Shown here piece after piece: positions 16,326-25,410 of a stretch of DNA of 64,000 nucleotides (the first letter of the stretch is position 1; every line of letters starts with the position of its first letter). The DNA lies in NCBI GenBank assembly GCA_947305005.1, contig CAMZCM010000003.1, forward strand, positions 124,001 through 188,000, given 5' to 3'. Origin of the DNA: an uncultured Prevotellaceae bacterium (GTDB lineage Bacteria > Bacteroidota > Bacteroidia > Bacteroidales > Bacteroidaceae). A program made the translations under genes and the position numbers. The notes below the pieces were generated by a model. It ran no database searches. It worked only from the letters and a program-made list of their open reading frames with translations, and was not told the DNA's origin.

Positions 16326-16739
16326 ATGGATTATATCTTTGAAACCACGATGGAAGTTCGCGATTATGAGTGCGATATCGAAGGAATTGTTAACAATGCG
16401 AACTACCTTCACTATGCAGAGCATACCCGTCACCTGTTTCTTCGTTCTTTGGGCGTGAGCTTCGCGGCTTTGCATGAGCAAGGTTACGATGCCGTTGTGG
16501 CACGGATGAAGTTGGATTTTAAGACCCCTCTGCGCTGCGATGATCGTTTTGTCTCACGCTTATCCTTGGAGAAAGAGGGTTTGAAGTATGTGTTTCATCA
16601 GGCCATCTATCGTGAACGGGATATGCAATTATCCTTCCGTGGTGACATCTCTTTGGTATGCCTCTACAATGGACAACTGTTGCGCACTTCACCCTACGAT
16701 GAGGCGTTTGCTAGAGTCCTTTCCTCTCCGCAGTCGTAG
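16326..16739 (+). CDS. Acyl-CoA thioesterase (hotdog fold, 4HBT/YbgC-like)
   Basis: 137 residues, one hotdog domain. The motif YECDIEGIVNNANYLHYAEHTR contains the catalytic Asp (D17) and the conserved N-Y of 4-hydroxybenzoyl-CoA thioesterase relatives. It would hydrolyse acyl-CoA in the cytosol; the chain-length preference is not visible. The gene has its own promoter and meets the M15 peptidase gene tail to tail with no base between the stop codons. Confidence 0.88.
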   Translation: MDYIFETTMEVRDYECDIEGIVNNANYLHYAEHTRHLFLRSLGVSFAALHEQGYDAVVARMKLDFKTPLRCDDRFVSRLSLEKEGLKYVFHQAIYRERDMQLSFRGDISLVCLYNGQLLRTSPYDEAFARVLSSPQS

Positions 16740-17393
16740 TTATTTCTCGAAATGCTGGTAGTCCTTGACTGTGCGCCAGGCACCGCCCCATCTGAAACCA
16801 TGGGCAACAAAGAGACGATAGCAAAGGTCTGATTTGTCTATCTTTTGTGGGAATGAATGCTGTCGGTCAACATAGGGTTTTGCCGTTGTTGGCTGTACGA
16901 TTGTTTTCCCGTTTTTCTGTTGCCGCACACAAGGATTATAAAGGGGATTAATATCTACAGCCATCCCCAAGGCATGACATGACAGTTTTTGGGAACCAGA
17001 CACGGCGCGGTAACAGAAACAGGATGTGTTGTTAGCGCGCATCGAGCGCTCGTCATCGGCATCGAAGTCATCTATTAACCGGATACTCTCAATGATGTAA
17101 TAAGCTTCATACAATTGGCGGAAGATGTCGATCAAGTCATCAGCAATGGCCTTGTTACAAACCATCTCCCCTACCCGCTCCTTATCGGCTGCCGTCCAGT
17201 GAGAGAGTCGCAAATAGCGTAAGTCTGAGCGCGCCACCGTGCAATCCTCCGGAAAAGAGGAGCCTCGCATTCTTTCAAACACAGAATCTGGGATGACCGT
17301 AGCTATGAATGTCTGGGCCATAGCGATGGTGGCTGTCGTTAAAAAGAGTACCGACAGCCACCAACGTTTATATATCGACAAAGCGCGTGTCAA
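16740..17393 (-). CDS. M15-family D-alanyl-D-alanine carboxypeptidase-like peptidase
   Basis: 217 residues with an N-terminal signal anchor (residues 11-27, ending AMAQ). The zinc site is recognisable as SCHALGMAVDIN (S-x-H-x-x-G-x-x-x-D) and the C-terminal DYQHFEK with its His. This is the VanY/M15 fold, which trims peptidoglycan stem peptides in the periplasm. It lies 10 bases after the POT transporter gene on the same strand, so peptide release and peptide uptake may be cotranscribed. Confidence 0.85.
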   Translation of the reverse strand: MTRALSIYKRWWLSVLFLTTATIAMAQTFIATVIPDSVFERMRGSSFPEDCTVARSDLRYLRLSHWTAADKERVGEMVCNKAIADDLIDIFRQLYEAYYIIESIRLIDDFDADDERSMRANNTSCFCYRAVSGSQKLSCHALGMAVDINPLYNPCVRQQKNGKTIVQPTTAKPYVDRQHSFPQKIDKSDLCYRLFVAHGFRWGGAWRTVKDYQHFEK

Positions 17394-17403
17394 AGGATAG
17401 GAT

Positions 17404-18930
17404 TTATGCGACCTTCTCCAATTTCTTCAGGATGGAGAAGATGAAGAGGGCGCTTACCAAGCAGATACCTGCCAGTACAGCCCAGATATAAGGAAGCTGA
17501 ACATTGGCGCCCCAGAGCAGACCTGGAATCTGAACCAGGAAGTTGCCGATGGCGGTGCTGGCAAACCAAAGACCCATCATCAGACCTGCATACTTCGGAG
17601 GAGCTACTTTCGAGACAAAGGAAATGCCGATGGGTGAAAGAAGCAACTCGGCGAAGGTCAGCACGAGATAAGTGCTCACGAGCCAGTTGGCAGATACACG
17701 GGTGACCTCCTCACCAGCTTCAATGGCTGCTGTCTGAGCATCTGGGAGCAGCAGGCCAAGGCTGGCACCGATCATGATGAAGAAACCGCAGGCAGCGACC
17801 AGCATACCAAGCCCAATCTTCTTGGGACTGCTGGGCTCCTTGCCCTTCTTGGCGAGCCAGCTGAAGACGCCGACACTGACGGGGGTGAGCATCACCACGA
17901 AGCAGGGATTGAACTGCTGGAAAATGGGAGCGAAGACGGGAACATCACCGCTCAGACGGGTATATTGCCAAGCCAGATATCCGGCAGCTGCAGCTACAAG
18001 CACACCTGAAAAGCCCTTGCCGCTACTGGTCTTGCTCTGGAAGAGACCAAACAAACCATAGACAATAAAGATGCAAGCCACGAGATTCGTGACGTCGAAC
18101 ATCATGCTCTGCAGACCTGTGGAGCTGGTCTGTGTGTAGTCACGGGCAAAGAAGGTCAGCGTGAGACCATTCTGATGGAAGGCCATCCAGAAGAAGATGA
18201 CAACCGCGAATACCAGACAGAGACAGATAATACGTTCGCGGGTCTCAGCGGGTGTCAGCGTATCCACGACTTCGGCCTTTTCACCTTTCTTACCTTCGTT
18301 CTCAAGGACATGGCTGAACCAACTCTTGAAAGCATAGTAAATGGCAATACTGACAATCAGTGATGCGCAAGCCACGCCAAAGGCGAAATGGTAGCTGTCA
18401 GCCTCGCTGATTCCTAAATCCTGCTGTGCCCAATTCATGATGGCAATAGCGGCCGTGGGCGCAAACATAGCACCGATGTTAATGGCCATATAAAAGAGGG
18501 AGAAACCGGCATCGCGACGGTCGGAGTAGCGTGCTTCGTCATAGAGACGGCCCACCATGACCTGCAGATTTCCCTTGAACAATCCCGTTCCAAGGCTCAC
18601 AAGCAACAAAGCTGCAGACATGGCAAGGATAGCAGGCGTTCCGCTGCCAAGGGGGAAAGACAACAACAGATAGCCCACAAACATGATGATGATGCCTGTC
18701 GTGACCATACGGCCGAAGCCCCAGCGGTCAGCAGCGATACCGCCAATGACAGGAAGGAAATAGACGAGCATCAGGAACGTCGAGTAGATGGTACTGGCTG
18801 TTCCTGTCGCAAAGCCGAAATTCGCTTGCAAAAACAATGCGAAAACAGCGAGCATCGTGTAGTAACCGAAGCGCTCGCCGGTGTTGGCCAAGGCTAATGC
18901 CCATAGGCCTTTGGGTTGGTTTTCAAACAT
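17404..18930 (-). CDS. Proton-dependent oligopeptide transporter (POT/PTR family)
   Basis: 508 residues with about fourteen hydrophobic segments. The first helix carries GERFGYYTM, the ExxERFxYY signature of the family (proton coupling and peptide C-terminus binding). The long loop near residues 210-230 is charged, as in bacterial POT proteins with two extra helices. It imports di- and tripeptides with protons. The promoter lies at 18963-18971 and diverges from the SulP gene. Confidence 0.93.
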   Translation of the reverse strand: MFENQPKGLWALALANTGERFGYYTMLAVFALFLQANFGFATGTASTIYSTFLMLVYFLPVIGGIAADRWGFGRMVTTGIIIMFVGYLLLSFPLGSGTPAILAMSAALLLVSLGTGLFKGNLQVMVGRLYDEARYSDRRDAGFSLFYMAINIGAMFAPTAAIAIMNWAQQDLGISEADSYHFAFGVACASLIVSIAIYYAFKSWFSHVLENEGKKGEKAEVVDTLTPAETRERIICLCLVFAVVIFFWMAFHQNGLTLTFFARDYTQTSSTGLQSMMFDVTNLVACIFIVYGLFGLFQSKTSSGKGFSGVLVAAAAGYLAWQYTRLSGDVPVFAPIFQQFNPCFVVMLTPVSVGVFSWLAKKGKEPSSPKKIGLGMLVAACGFFIMIGASLGLLLPDAQTAAIEAGEEVTRVSANWLVSTYLVLTFAELLLSPIGISFVSKVAPPKYAGLMMGLWFASTAIGNFLVQIPGLLWGANVQLPYIWAVLAGICLVSALFIFSILKKLEKVA

Positions 18931-18962
18931 GATTTATAGTGTTAAGTAAATGAATTATTGGT

Positions 18963-18971
18963 GCAAAGATA
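18963..18971 (-). promoter_or_regulatory. -7 box of the POT transporter gene
   Basis: TATCTTTGC on the minus strand, 33 bases before the start codon. Confidence 0.6.
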
Positions 18972-19045
18972 CACAAATCGTTGAACAAAGAGTCTTGAAC
19001 AAAGAACTTTTTGCCTTAAAGATTGTAAATCGTCTTAAAAAGCGG

Positions 19046-19054
19046 TACCTTTGC
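19046..19054 (+). promoter_or_regulatory. -7 box of the SulP gene
   Basis: TACCTTTGC, 23 bases before the start codon. Confidence 0.65.
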
Positions 19055-19076
19055 AGCCGAAAAACAGAAAAAAAAC

Positions 19077-20780
19077 ATGAAACCAAGCATCGTAAGTTCT
19101 CTCAAAACCTACAACAAAGATACTTTTATCAAGGATCTTTTGTCCGGTATTATCGTAGGTATTGTTGCTCTTCCATTGGCCATCGCTTTCGGTATTGCAT
19201 CCGGGGTGACGCCTGAACAAGGTATTATCACAGCCATTGTGGCGGGTCTTATCATTTCGCTCTTCGGAGGTTCCAAAGTTCAGATTGGCGGTCCTACAGG
19301 CGCTTTCATTGTCATCATTGCCGGCATCATTCAGCAATATGGGATGCAAGGCTTGATGATTGCCACGCTGTTAGCTGGCGCATTCCTGATTATGTTGGGA
19401 TTGTTCCGTTTAGGCACCATTATCAAGTATATCCCCTACCCCATTGTGGTGGGCTTCACCAGCGGTATTGCGCTCACCATCTTCACCACCCAGGTGAAGG
19501 ACCTCTTCGGCCTGACCATCGAAGGTGGCGTGCCAGCGGACTTCATTTCCAAATGGGTGTGCTACGCTGAGAACTTCATGAGCCTCGACCTCTGGAGCAC
19601 CATCGTCGGCGTCGGCTCCGTTGTCATCATCGCGGGGTGGCCATATATCAATAAGGTGAAGTATGTCAATGGTCATCTCTCGGCGCTCAACAAACTGCCC
19701 GGTTCGTTGATTGCCATTCTTGTGATGACGATCGGTGTTCTCATCCTGAAGAGCTATGGCCTTGCTGAGAGCGTTGATACGATTGGTGACCGTTTCCGCA
19801 TCAATGCTTCATTGCCTTCGCCTGAGGTGCCGACCCTCTCGTGGGATGTCATCCGTGGACTATTTGCTCCTGCCATCACCATCGCTGTGTTGGGCGCTAT
19901 TGAGTCGCTGCTCTCCGCTACTGTTGCCGACGGTGTCATTGGAGACCGTCACGACTCCAATCAGGAACTCATTGCACAGGGCTTGGCCAATATGATTACT
20001 CCTATCTTCGGCGGTATCCCTGCTACGGGAGCCATTGCCCGCACGATGACTAATATCAACAACGGTGGCCGTACACCTATTGCGGGTATTATCCATGCTG
20101 TTGTGTTATTGCTCATCTTCCTTATCCTCATGCCTTATGCCCAGTTTATTCCTATGGCATGTCTGGCTGGTGTGCTGGTGATTGTTGCCTATAACATGAG
20201 CGGTTGGCGCACTTTCCGTCAGTTATTGAAGAATCCAAAGTCCGATATCTCCGTTCTGCTTATTACTTTCTTCCTCACCGTTATCTTCGACTTGACTGTC
20301 GCCATCGAAGTCGGCTTGATGTTGGCTTGCCTGTTGTGTATGCGCCGTATGGCTGAAACGACACAGGTCAGCGTTCTTACCGATGAGATAGATCCTGCTG
20401 AGGAAGTCGATTTCGAGGCCACGAACCTTGAACACTTCAAGATTCCTGACGGCTGCGAAGTCTATGAGATCAACGGCCCGTTCTTCTTCGGTATCGCTAA
20501 CCGCTTTGAGGAGATCATGGGACGAATGCCCAGTCGCCCGAAAGTCCGCATTATCCGAATGCGTAAGGTTCCCTTCGTGGATTCAACCGGTATGCATAAC
20601 TTGGAGAACCTCGTTCAGATGAGTCGCCAGCAAGGCATTCACGTCATCCTCTCCGGTGTCAATCCGAAGGTACACGAAGTGCTGATGCGCAATGACTTCG
20701 GCACCATCGTCGGCGAGGAAAACATCCTTCCTCGTATCAACCTTGCACTCGAGCGTGCCCAAGAAGTCTTGCAGAAGTAA
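19077..20780 (+). CDS. SulP-family anion transporter with STAS domain
   Basis: 567 residues. The membrane part (residues 18-430) begins DLLSGIIVGIVALPLAIAFG, the conserved start of SulP/SLC26 proteins, and contains the glycine-rich helices GGSKVQIGGPTGAF and IFGGIPATGAIART. Residues about 450-560 form a cytosolic STAS domain (FFFGIANRFEE, then VPFVDSTGMHNLENL) with the DSTG motif that is phosphorylated in anti-sigma antagonists. It may carry sulfate, bicarbonate or another anion; the sequence does not decide. It has its own promoter and terminator. Confidence 0.92.
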   Translation: MKPSIVSSLKTYNKDTFIKDLLSGIIVGIVALPLAIAFGIASGVTPEQGIITAIVAGLIISLFGGSKVQIGGPTGAFIVIIAGIIQQYGMQGLMIATLLAGAFLIMLGLFRLGTIIKYIPYPIVVGFTSGIALTIFTTQVKDLFGLTIEGGVPADFISKWVCYAENFMSLDLWSTIVGVGSVVIIAGWPYINKVKYVNGHLSALNKLPGSLIAILVMTIGVLILKSYGLAESVDTIGDRFRINASLPSPEVPTLSWDVIRGLFAPAITIAVLGAIESLLSATVADGVIGDRHDSNQELIAQGLANMITPIFGGIPATGAIARTMTNINNGGRTPIAGIIHAVVLLLIFLILMPYAQFIPMACLAGVLVIVAYNMSGWRTFRQLLKNPKSDISVLLITFFLTVIFDLTVAIEVGLMLACLLCMRRMAETTQVSVLTDEIDPAEEVDFEATNLEHFKIPDGCEVYEINGPFFFGIANRFEEIMGRMPSRPKVRIIRMRKVPFVDSTGMHNLENLVQMSRQQGIHVILSGVNPKVHEVLMRNDFGTIVGEENILPRINLALERAQEVLQK

Positions 20781-20831
20781 CATTCTATATTGACAATAAA
20801 GGAATAGCTCTACCCTTGAAATTGGATTTAT

Positions 20832-20874
20832 TCAGCGCGATAGAAAGATGTCAACCATCCGACTATCGCGCTGA
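20832..20874 (+). terminator. Rho-independent terminator after SulP
   Basis: A perfect 12-bp stem, TCAGCGCGATAG paired with CTATCGCGCTGA, followed by six T. Confidence 0.88.
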
Positions 20875-20880
20875 TTTTTT

Positions 20881-20924
20881 GCGGAGCTACTGTTCCACAA
20901 TTGCGGAGCTACTGTTCCGCAAAA
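20881..20924 (+). repeat. 22-nt period palindromic array, 2 units
   Basis: GCGGAGCTACTGTTCC at 20881-20896 recurs at 20903-20918 (period 22). The second unit forms TTGCGGA...TCCGCAA. Confidence 0.75.
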
Positions 20925-21029
20925 TAATTAGCCTTTTCCCATTTTACTTCTTCTCTCAGAAGTACGGCTGCTTTTTACAACTTTAGACCTAAACGAATAT
21001 AGGATGACCATAAGAATCAAAGATAGTTT

Positions 21030-22622
21030 TTACCATATATCTTCTACGTCTGATTGAGCATATATAGCCTCCGGAACCAATTCAAAATAATCCAACAACA
21101 GTTCTCCTTGAAATGGAGAGACGCATTTGAGGCGGAGGTAATAAGTTGACCCTGTTTGCATCTTTCCTTGGACTAAAATTTTTCTCATGCATTTTGGATT
21201 CCTTCTGGCCGAGTCATATCCAGGAGAAGAAATGCTTCGAGGTGCTTTAACCCATCCTCTGTTCATGACGCTTCTGTCTATTTGGGCATCATACACCTCA
21301 TCATCTGTGTCATCTTCCCAACCTATATTATTGTCATTTTGGCGCCAATCTATTGGAATACCTTGTGGGCGTAAACTTTTATCCTCACCCCAATATGCCT
21401 GACAAATGGTTCCATTGGTGGTCAATACGCTCCCCATTCGTAATTGATAATTCCCTGAAACAGGAACAGAAGGCAGACGAAGAGTGATATCATATATTCC
21501 TGAGCATCTCAGTACATCTCCTTGATAATAGCTCCTTTCATTACGATATGAGTTGCTATATACTAATGTTGTCTCTTCGTTGATGGTCAGATTATCTTGA
21601 TTAGAAGCTGGAGTTATTGTTACAGTCTGATCCTTTTCTGCAGTAGAACATTTCCTGCGGGCATCATTATTCATCAACTCTGGCAAGAGGCTGGCTGCGT
21701 CAAATCGTATTCTCTCCTTACTTAAGTTTATGCGAGTCGCTTCATCATATAGCAGCAAACCGTCAATAGGATAGATGAAACCGTTGGCATAGCCTTCTGC
21801 CTTTTCTCTTTGGATGCATAAACCTATGTTTTCTTTCGGACAAGATTTTTCATGCCCTGTTCCAGTTCGTCCATTATCTAACATGGGGAATCTATTGAGA
21901 AATACGCCACCACTTTCTGCTGATTCATAAATTTTCAGGGGACGACAACTGTCTAAAGTAGGATAATACTCTATGACAGGGGTTGCTAACTTACCAGGGC
22001 GTTGGATGTCATAACCATATTCATTTGCATGAAGAACTAATCGATATGGATTCAATTTCACAGGAACAATATGGTAAGAGACAAATAGAAAAAGGAGGTG
22101 CTCAGGCTTTGTATAATCTCCTTCTGTAAGAGCTTCTTGGTAACTTCCTTGCTGCATCAAATACTGCTTCACATCTTCGACTGTGATAGAAGAATGATCT
22201 TTCCCGATTGCTCTCTCCCAAAACACATCTGGTTCTGCAAACAACGTATAGCCCATCAATGCGAATTTATCCACCAGTCCTGTAGCTGCGACTAATTTAG
22301 AGAAAACCTGGAAACGTGAGGATTCATCGTTCATACACTGACGGAGATAGGTGTCCAAAGAAACAGAAGTAGAGGATTCATGCATCGCTTCTTCTGACAG
22401 GCAAACAATACTATCAATGTCGTTTATATAAAGACGCTCATTAAAGCCATCCTGACATATTTCATGATATGCTTCATTTCCCTCCGAATGGACACTTAAT
22501 CGTTCAACATCAGATGTCGGATAAGATTCAGGCCCGATGTACTTCCTATAGATTTCTAACACTTGTGCATTAGAAAGACAGGGGTATAGCACAGTTATGA
22601 TTACAAAAAACAACCGCTTCAT
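21030..22622 (-). CDS. Secreted fasciclin-like domain protein
   Basis: 530 residues with an N-terminal signal peptide (MKRLFFVIITVLYPCLSNAQ). Residues about 85-200 resemble a divergent fasciclin (FAS1) domain: TYLRQC, FSKLVAATGLVDKF, TLFAEPDVFW, the LFLFVSYHIVP strand, and later LLYDEATRIN. The C-terminal part (320-515) is a beta-rich domain of unknown type, as in Bacteroidota proteins that combine a fasciclin repeat with a carbohydrate-binding-like module. No lipobox is present. The start overlaps the stop of the small secreted protein upstream by four bases (ATGA), so the two are coupled. Function unknown; adhesion or surface binding is an inference. Confidence 0.6.
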   Translation of the reverse strand: MKRLFFVIITVLYPCLSNAQVLEIYRKYIGPESYPTSDVERLSVHSEGNEAYHEICQDGFNERLYINDIDSIVCLSEEAMHESSTSVSLDTYLRQCMNDESSRFQVFSKLVAATGLVDKFALMGYTLFAEPDVFWERAIGKDHSSITVEDVKQYLMQQGSYQEALTEGDYTKPEHLLFLFVSYHIVPVKLNPYRLVLHANEYGYDIQRPGKLATPVIEYYPTLDSCRPLKIYESAESGGVFLNRFPMLDNGRTGTGHEKSCPKENIGLCIQREKAEGYANGFIYPIDGLLLYDEATRINLSKERIRFDAASLLPELMNNDARRKCSTAEKDQTVTITPASNQDNLTINEETTLVYSNSYRNERSYYQGDVLRCSGIYDITLRLPSVPVSGNYQLRMGSVLTTNGTICQAYWGEDKSLRPQGIPIDWRQNDNNIGWEDDTDDEVYDAQIDRSVMNRGWVKAPRSISSPGYDSARRNPKCMRKILVQGKMQTGSTYYLRLKCVSPFQGELLLDYFELVPEAIYAQSDVEDIW

Positions 22623-23032
22623 TTGACGATTACCTTATAAGATTCTCCATTCTTTTCAATCACATATATTCCTTTCGGAAGAGTGCTTATCGATATACGT
22701 TCTCCTGTATCTATAGTTCTCACTTGTTGACCATTGATGGTATAGATTATTGCCGCTCTGTTTCCATTCGTCAATTGCACGGAGTTGATTCCATTTTGAT
22801 TGCCGTTGAACGTGATTTGGGAGATTCCTTTTAATGGATATTCTACTGTGATTTGATTCGTAGATACAACCAATTTATCACTTTCATAGACGAGTTTCGG
22901 CTTTTCGCTAAAAGAGAATTCAACGGCCTTCTCCGATCCTTGCCAAATTGTTAATATATCCCCATCTGCAAATAGTGATGAAGATATTGAAATTGTATAT
23001 AACAGGAATAATAGCCTTCCAAATCTATTCAT
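22619..23032 (-). CDS. Small secreted protein with C-terminal sorting-like tail
   Basis: 137 residues from the ATG at 23032 (the frame extends to 23119), chosen because it starts a signal peptide MNRFGRLLFLLYTISISSSL. The mature protein starts DGDILTIWQGSEKAVEFSF, a pattern common in short Prevotella and Bacteroides secreted proteins, and ends in YTINGQQVRTIDTGERISIS and LPKGIYVIEKNGESYKVIVK, which resembles a type IX secretion C-terminal domain. It overlaps and precedes the fasciclin-like gene. Confidence 0.7.
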   Translation of the reverse strand: MNRFGRLLFLLYTISISSSLFADGDILTIWQGSEKAVEFSFSEKPKLVYESDKLVVSTNQITVEYPLKGISQITFNGNQNGINSVQLTNGNRAAIIYTINGQQVRTIDTGERISISTLPKGIYVIEKNGESYKVIVK

Positions 23033-23091
23033 AATCAATAAATCAGTAAATGATAACATATAATTAAAAACGTGGACTTTACATCGTCTAC

Positions 23092-23210
23092 GTATTCCTA
23101 GGTATCGGCAAACACCCATTGCACTTTAACGAGTAAAAGCCCACGCCATCGGCGTGAGCATCCATGCCTTTACTCTTGTGCATTCTTAAATTTTGCCGAT
23201 TTTGGAATAC
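23092..23210. repeat. Five-tier nested hairpin element
   Basis: Nested complementary arms: GTATTCC (23092) with GGAATAC (23204), ATCGGCAAA (23104) with TTTGCCGAT (23192), TGCAC (23120) with GTGCA (23178), GAGTAAA (23131) with TTTACTC (23169), CACGCC (23142) with GGCGTG (23151). Confidence 0.8.
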
Positions 23211-23394
23211 AAGAACTCTAGCGGACGCTTCTGTCTGTATATTTAATAAGGTGGATTTAGTTCATGGGCGGAATCATTTTTGAGTGAATAATGTGGATTA
23301 CGACACAAAAATAGGGATAATGTGGGATGTGACAAAGAAAAAGCGGAAGAATTTGCATGGAAGTAAGGAAATGCAGGCAGGCAAGAACGGAAAT

Positions 23395-23504
23395 TTCCCC
23401 TAAGGGGCGGCATTTGTTCCGTAAGGAGCGGAAACTTTTTCCGTCCCGTACGGACTTTTGTTCCGTCACGGCGGAATTTTTTCCTAATGTAGGAACAAAT
23501 TTCC
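23395..23504. repeat. 22-nt period palindromic array, 5 units
   Basis: TTCC starts units at 23395, 23417, 23439, 23461, 23481 and 23501. Most units hold a small palindrome such as CCCCTAAGGGG, CCGTAAGGAGCGG, CCGTCCCGTACGG or CCGTCACGGCGG and end in a T-run. Confidence 0.75.
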
Positions 23505-23536
23505 TCTTATGTGTGAAAGATATCCAGACAAAAATG

Positions 23537-23578
23537 AAATACGTCCAGACGATTTTCGAAAATCGTCTGGACGTATTT
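23537..23578. terminator. Perfect 42-base palindrome, probably the original ispF terminator
   Basis: Two 21-base arms (AAATACGTCCAGACGATTTTC and its complement) with no spacer. Before the IS inserted, it lay about 17 bases after the ispF stop codon. Confidence 0.7.
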
Positions 23579-23663
23579 CTCGATACCTATATACTTATGG
23601 GAAGTTCTAAAAATTAACCATCAGGAAGTCAGAGGAATCTGCTGATATTTCAATAAGATTATG

Positions 23664-23672
23664 TATCTTTGC
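23664..23672 (+). promoter_or_regulatory. -7 box of the IS transposase
   Basis: TATCTTTGC inside the element, 17 bases before the transposase start. Confidence 0.6.
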
Positions 23673-23688
23673 AGTACAGAACGACGCA

Positions 23689-24762
23689 ATGATGAAGAAA
23701 ACGACGATATATAGGATGCCAAAGGGCGAAAACCTCTTTGAAGATGAGCTCACCATCGCCGCCCTGTCTGCAATGGGAAACCCGCTGGAGCAGTTAACCG
23801 CCCTTGTGGATTTTGAGATGTTCCGTCCCGAGTTGGAAGATATCCTTGTAAAGAAAGACTGCAAGTCAGCGGCAGGCCGTCCGCAGTTTGATGTTGTCCT
23901 GATGTTCAAGGTCATATTCTTGCAACGTTATTATGGTTTGGGCGACAGACAGATCCAGTATCAGATCATCGACCGCACCAGTTTCCGCCAGTTCCTAGGC
24001 ATTCATACTGTGGATGAGATTCCAGACGAAAAGACGGTATGGCATGTGAAGGACCTCCTGAGCAAGGCTGGCACGTTTGATGCTCTGTTCGACAGGTTCC
24101 GTGAGTATCTTGACAGGAAGGGCCTGTCATTCAATGAGGGGAAGATTATCGATGCCTCCTTTGTTGAAGCTCCCAAGCAACGCAACACCCGTGATGAGAA
24201 CGGGCAGATAAAGTCCGGTAATGGCAAGGAGCTCTGGAAGGACAAGCCCCACAAGAAGTGCCATAAGGACACGGATGCCCGCTGGACGAAGAAATACGAC
24301 GAGACCCACTATGGATATAAGGAACATGTCAAAGCGGACAAGAAGACCAAACTCATTGAGAAGTACGTAACTACGGACGCGAGTATCCACGACTCGAATG
24401 TCATCAGGCCCCTCATTGATGAGAAGGACAAGGGGCAGCCCCTGTACCTTGATGCCGGGTACGCCTCGAAGGACGATGTTGTCAGGGCATGCGGCATGAT
24501 ACCCGTCATCTGCAAGAAAGGGTGCCGCAACCGTCCGCTGACAGATGAGCAGAGACAGAGCAACCGCCAGAAGTCCAGGACCAGATGCCGCGTGGAACAC
24601 ATCTTCGGCTTCATCGAGAAAGCCATGAGCGGCTCGTTCGTCCGCAGCATCGGCATAATCCGCGCCAAAGCTGCAATAGCCCTCACCTGTCTCATATACA
24701 ACATATTCAGGTATGTGCAGATTAACAGGTACCAGCCGCAGCTTATCACCTTTAGAGGATAA
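23689..24762 (+). CDS. IS5-family DDE transposase
   Basis: 357 residues (start at 23689 or the next ATG at 23692). An N-terminal DUF772-like domain (FKVIFLQRYYGLGDRQIQYQ) precedes the catalytic core. The DDE acids can be placed at IIDASFVEAP, YLDAGYASKDD and CRVEHIFGFIEK, the last including the Y/R-x-x-E region typical of IS4/IS5-like transposases. The frame is intact, so the element may be active. It transcribes away from the left flank and toward ispF, which lies on the opposite strand. Confidence 0.93.
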   Translation: MMKKTTIYRMPKGENLFEDELTIAALSAMGNPLEQLTALVDFEMFRPELEDILVKKDCKSAAGRPQFDVVLMFKVIFLQRYYGLGDRQIQYQIIDRTSFRQFLGIHTVDEIPDEKTVWHVKDLLSKAGTFDALFDRFREYLDRKGLSFNEGKIIDASFVEAPKQRNTRDENGQIKSGNGKELWKDKPHKKCHKDTDARWTKKYDETHYGYKEHVKADKKTKLIEKYVTTDASIHDSNVIRPLIDEKDKGQPLYLDAGYASKDDVVRACGMIPVICKKGCRNRPLTDEQRQSNRQKSRTRCRVEHIFGFIEKAMSGSFVRSIGIIRAKAAIALTCLIYNIFRYVQINRYQPQLITFRG

Positions 24763-24910
24763 CTGTGTCTTAACGTCAATAAATCAAGTCAAATGAGTGG
24801 ATAAACGGGCACTGTCACGAACCGAGTATACCCTCTGATGAGCAAAGTCCAAAGGAACGGAAACAGAAGGTACTGCTTCCACTCATCAATATTGATTTTT
24901 AGAACTTCCC

Positions 24911-25384
24911 TTATGCTTTCTCTATCAGGCAAACAGCGTAAGCCGAGATGCCTTCTTCGCGTCCCGTGAAGCCGAGTTTCTCGGTTGTGGTGGCTTTGAT
25001 GCTAACAGCATCTTCATCAATACCCATGACCTTGGCCAAGCATTGCTGCATAGCGGGGATATGAGGATTGAGTTTGGGACGCTCAGCACAAACAGTGGCA
25101 TCAATATTGCCTACGCGATAGCCTTTCGTGGCAATCAGATCAATGGTCTTACGCAATAGGATCTTGCTGTCTATGCCATCGGTCTCGGCGGCAGTATCAG
25201 GGAAATGGTAACCGATGTCGCGCATATTCGCAGCGCCGAGAAGGGCATCGCAGATAGCATGGATCAGCACATCGGCGTCGGAGTGGCCGAGGAGTCCAAG
25301 ACGATGGTCAATTTTGATACCGCCCAACCACAAATCACGGTCAGGAACTAACTGATGGACATCGAAACCAAAACCTATTCTCAT
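24911..25384 (-). CDS. ispF: 2-C-methyl-D-erythritol 2,4-cyclodiphosphate synthase
   Basis: 157 residues, full length. The N-terminus MRIGFGFDVHQL supplies zinc ligands D8 and H10, and GHSDADVLIHAICDALLG supplies the third His and the substrate loop. It forms the cyclic diphosphate in the MEP isoprenoid pathway; dxs of the same pathway is at 54.7 kb. It is the last gene of the GH43-FAH-porU-porV-ispF run (26 bases after porV). The IS has inserted exactly at its stop codon: the TAA is retained as part of the TTAT target duplication, so the protein is unchanged but its transcript now runs antisense into the IS. Confidence 0.95.
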   Translation of the reverse strand: MRIGFGFDVHQLVPDRDLWLGGIKIDHRLGLLGHSDADVLIHAICDALLGAANMRDIGYHFPDTAAETDGIDSKILLRKTIDLIATKGYRVGNIDATVCAERPKLNPHIPAMQQCLAKVMGIDEDAVSIKATTTEKLGFTGREEGISAYAVCLIEKA

Positions 25385-25410
25385 AAGAAGTTTGTTGAGC
25401 GTTAAAACGT

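Larger units (their letters stand above)
23033..23594. other. 560-base non-coding stretch with three structured elements
   Basis: It contains a nested hairpin (23092-23210), a 22-nt period array (23395-23504) and a perfect 42-base palindrome (23537-23578). No coding sequence is convincing here. Confidence 0.7.
23599..24910 (+). mobile_element. Complete IS5-family insertion sequence
   Basis: 1312 bp bounded by a 16-bp perfect terminal inverted repeat (GGGAAGTTCTAAAAAT at the left end, its complement at 24895-24910). It is flanked by the 4-bp direct repeat TTAT at 23595-23598 and 24911-24914. It holds one transposase gene with its own -7 box. The intact ends and target repeats suggest recent insertion. 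The right-hand target copy contains the ispF stop codon. Confidence 0.92.

Noticed and set aside
23395..23504. A small CRISPR array
   Set aside because: Units are 20-22 bases without spacers and are degenerate; no cas genes are present.
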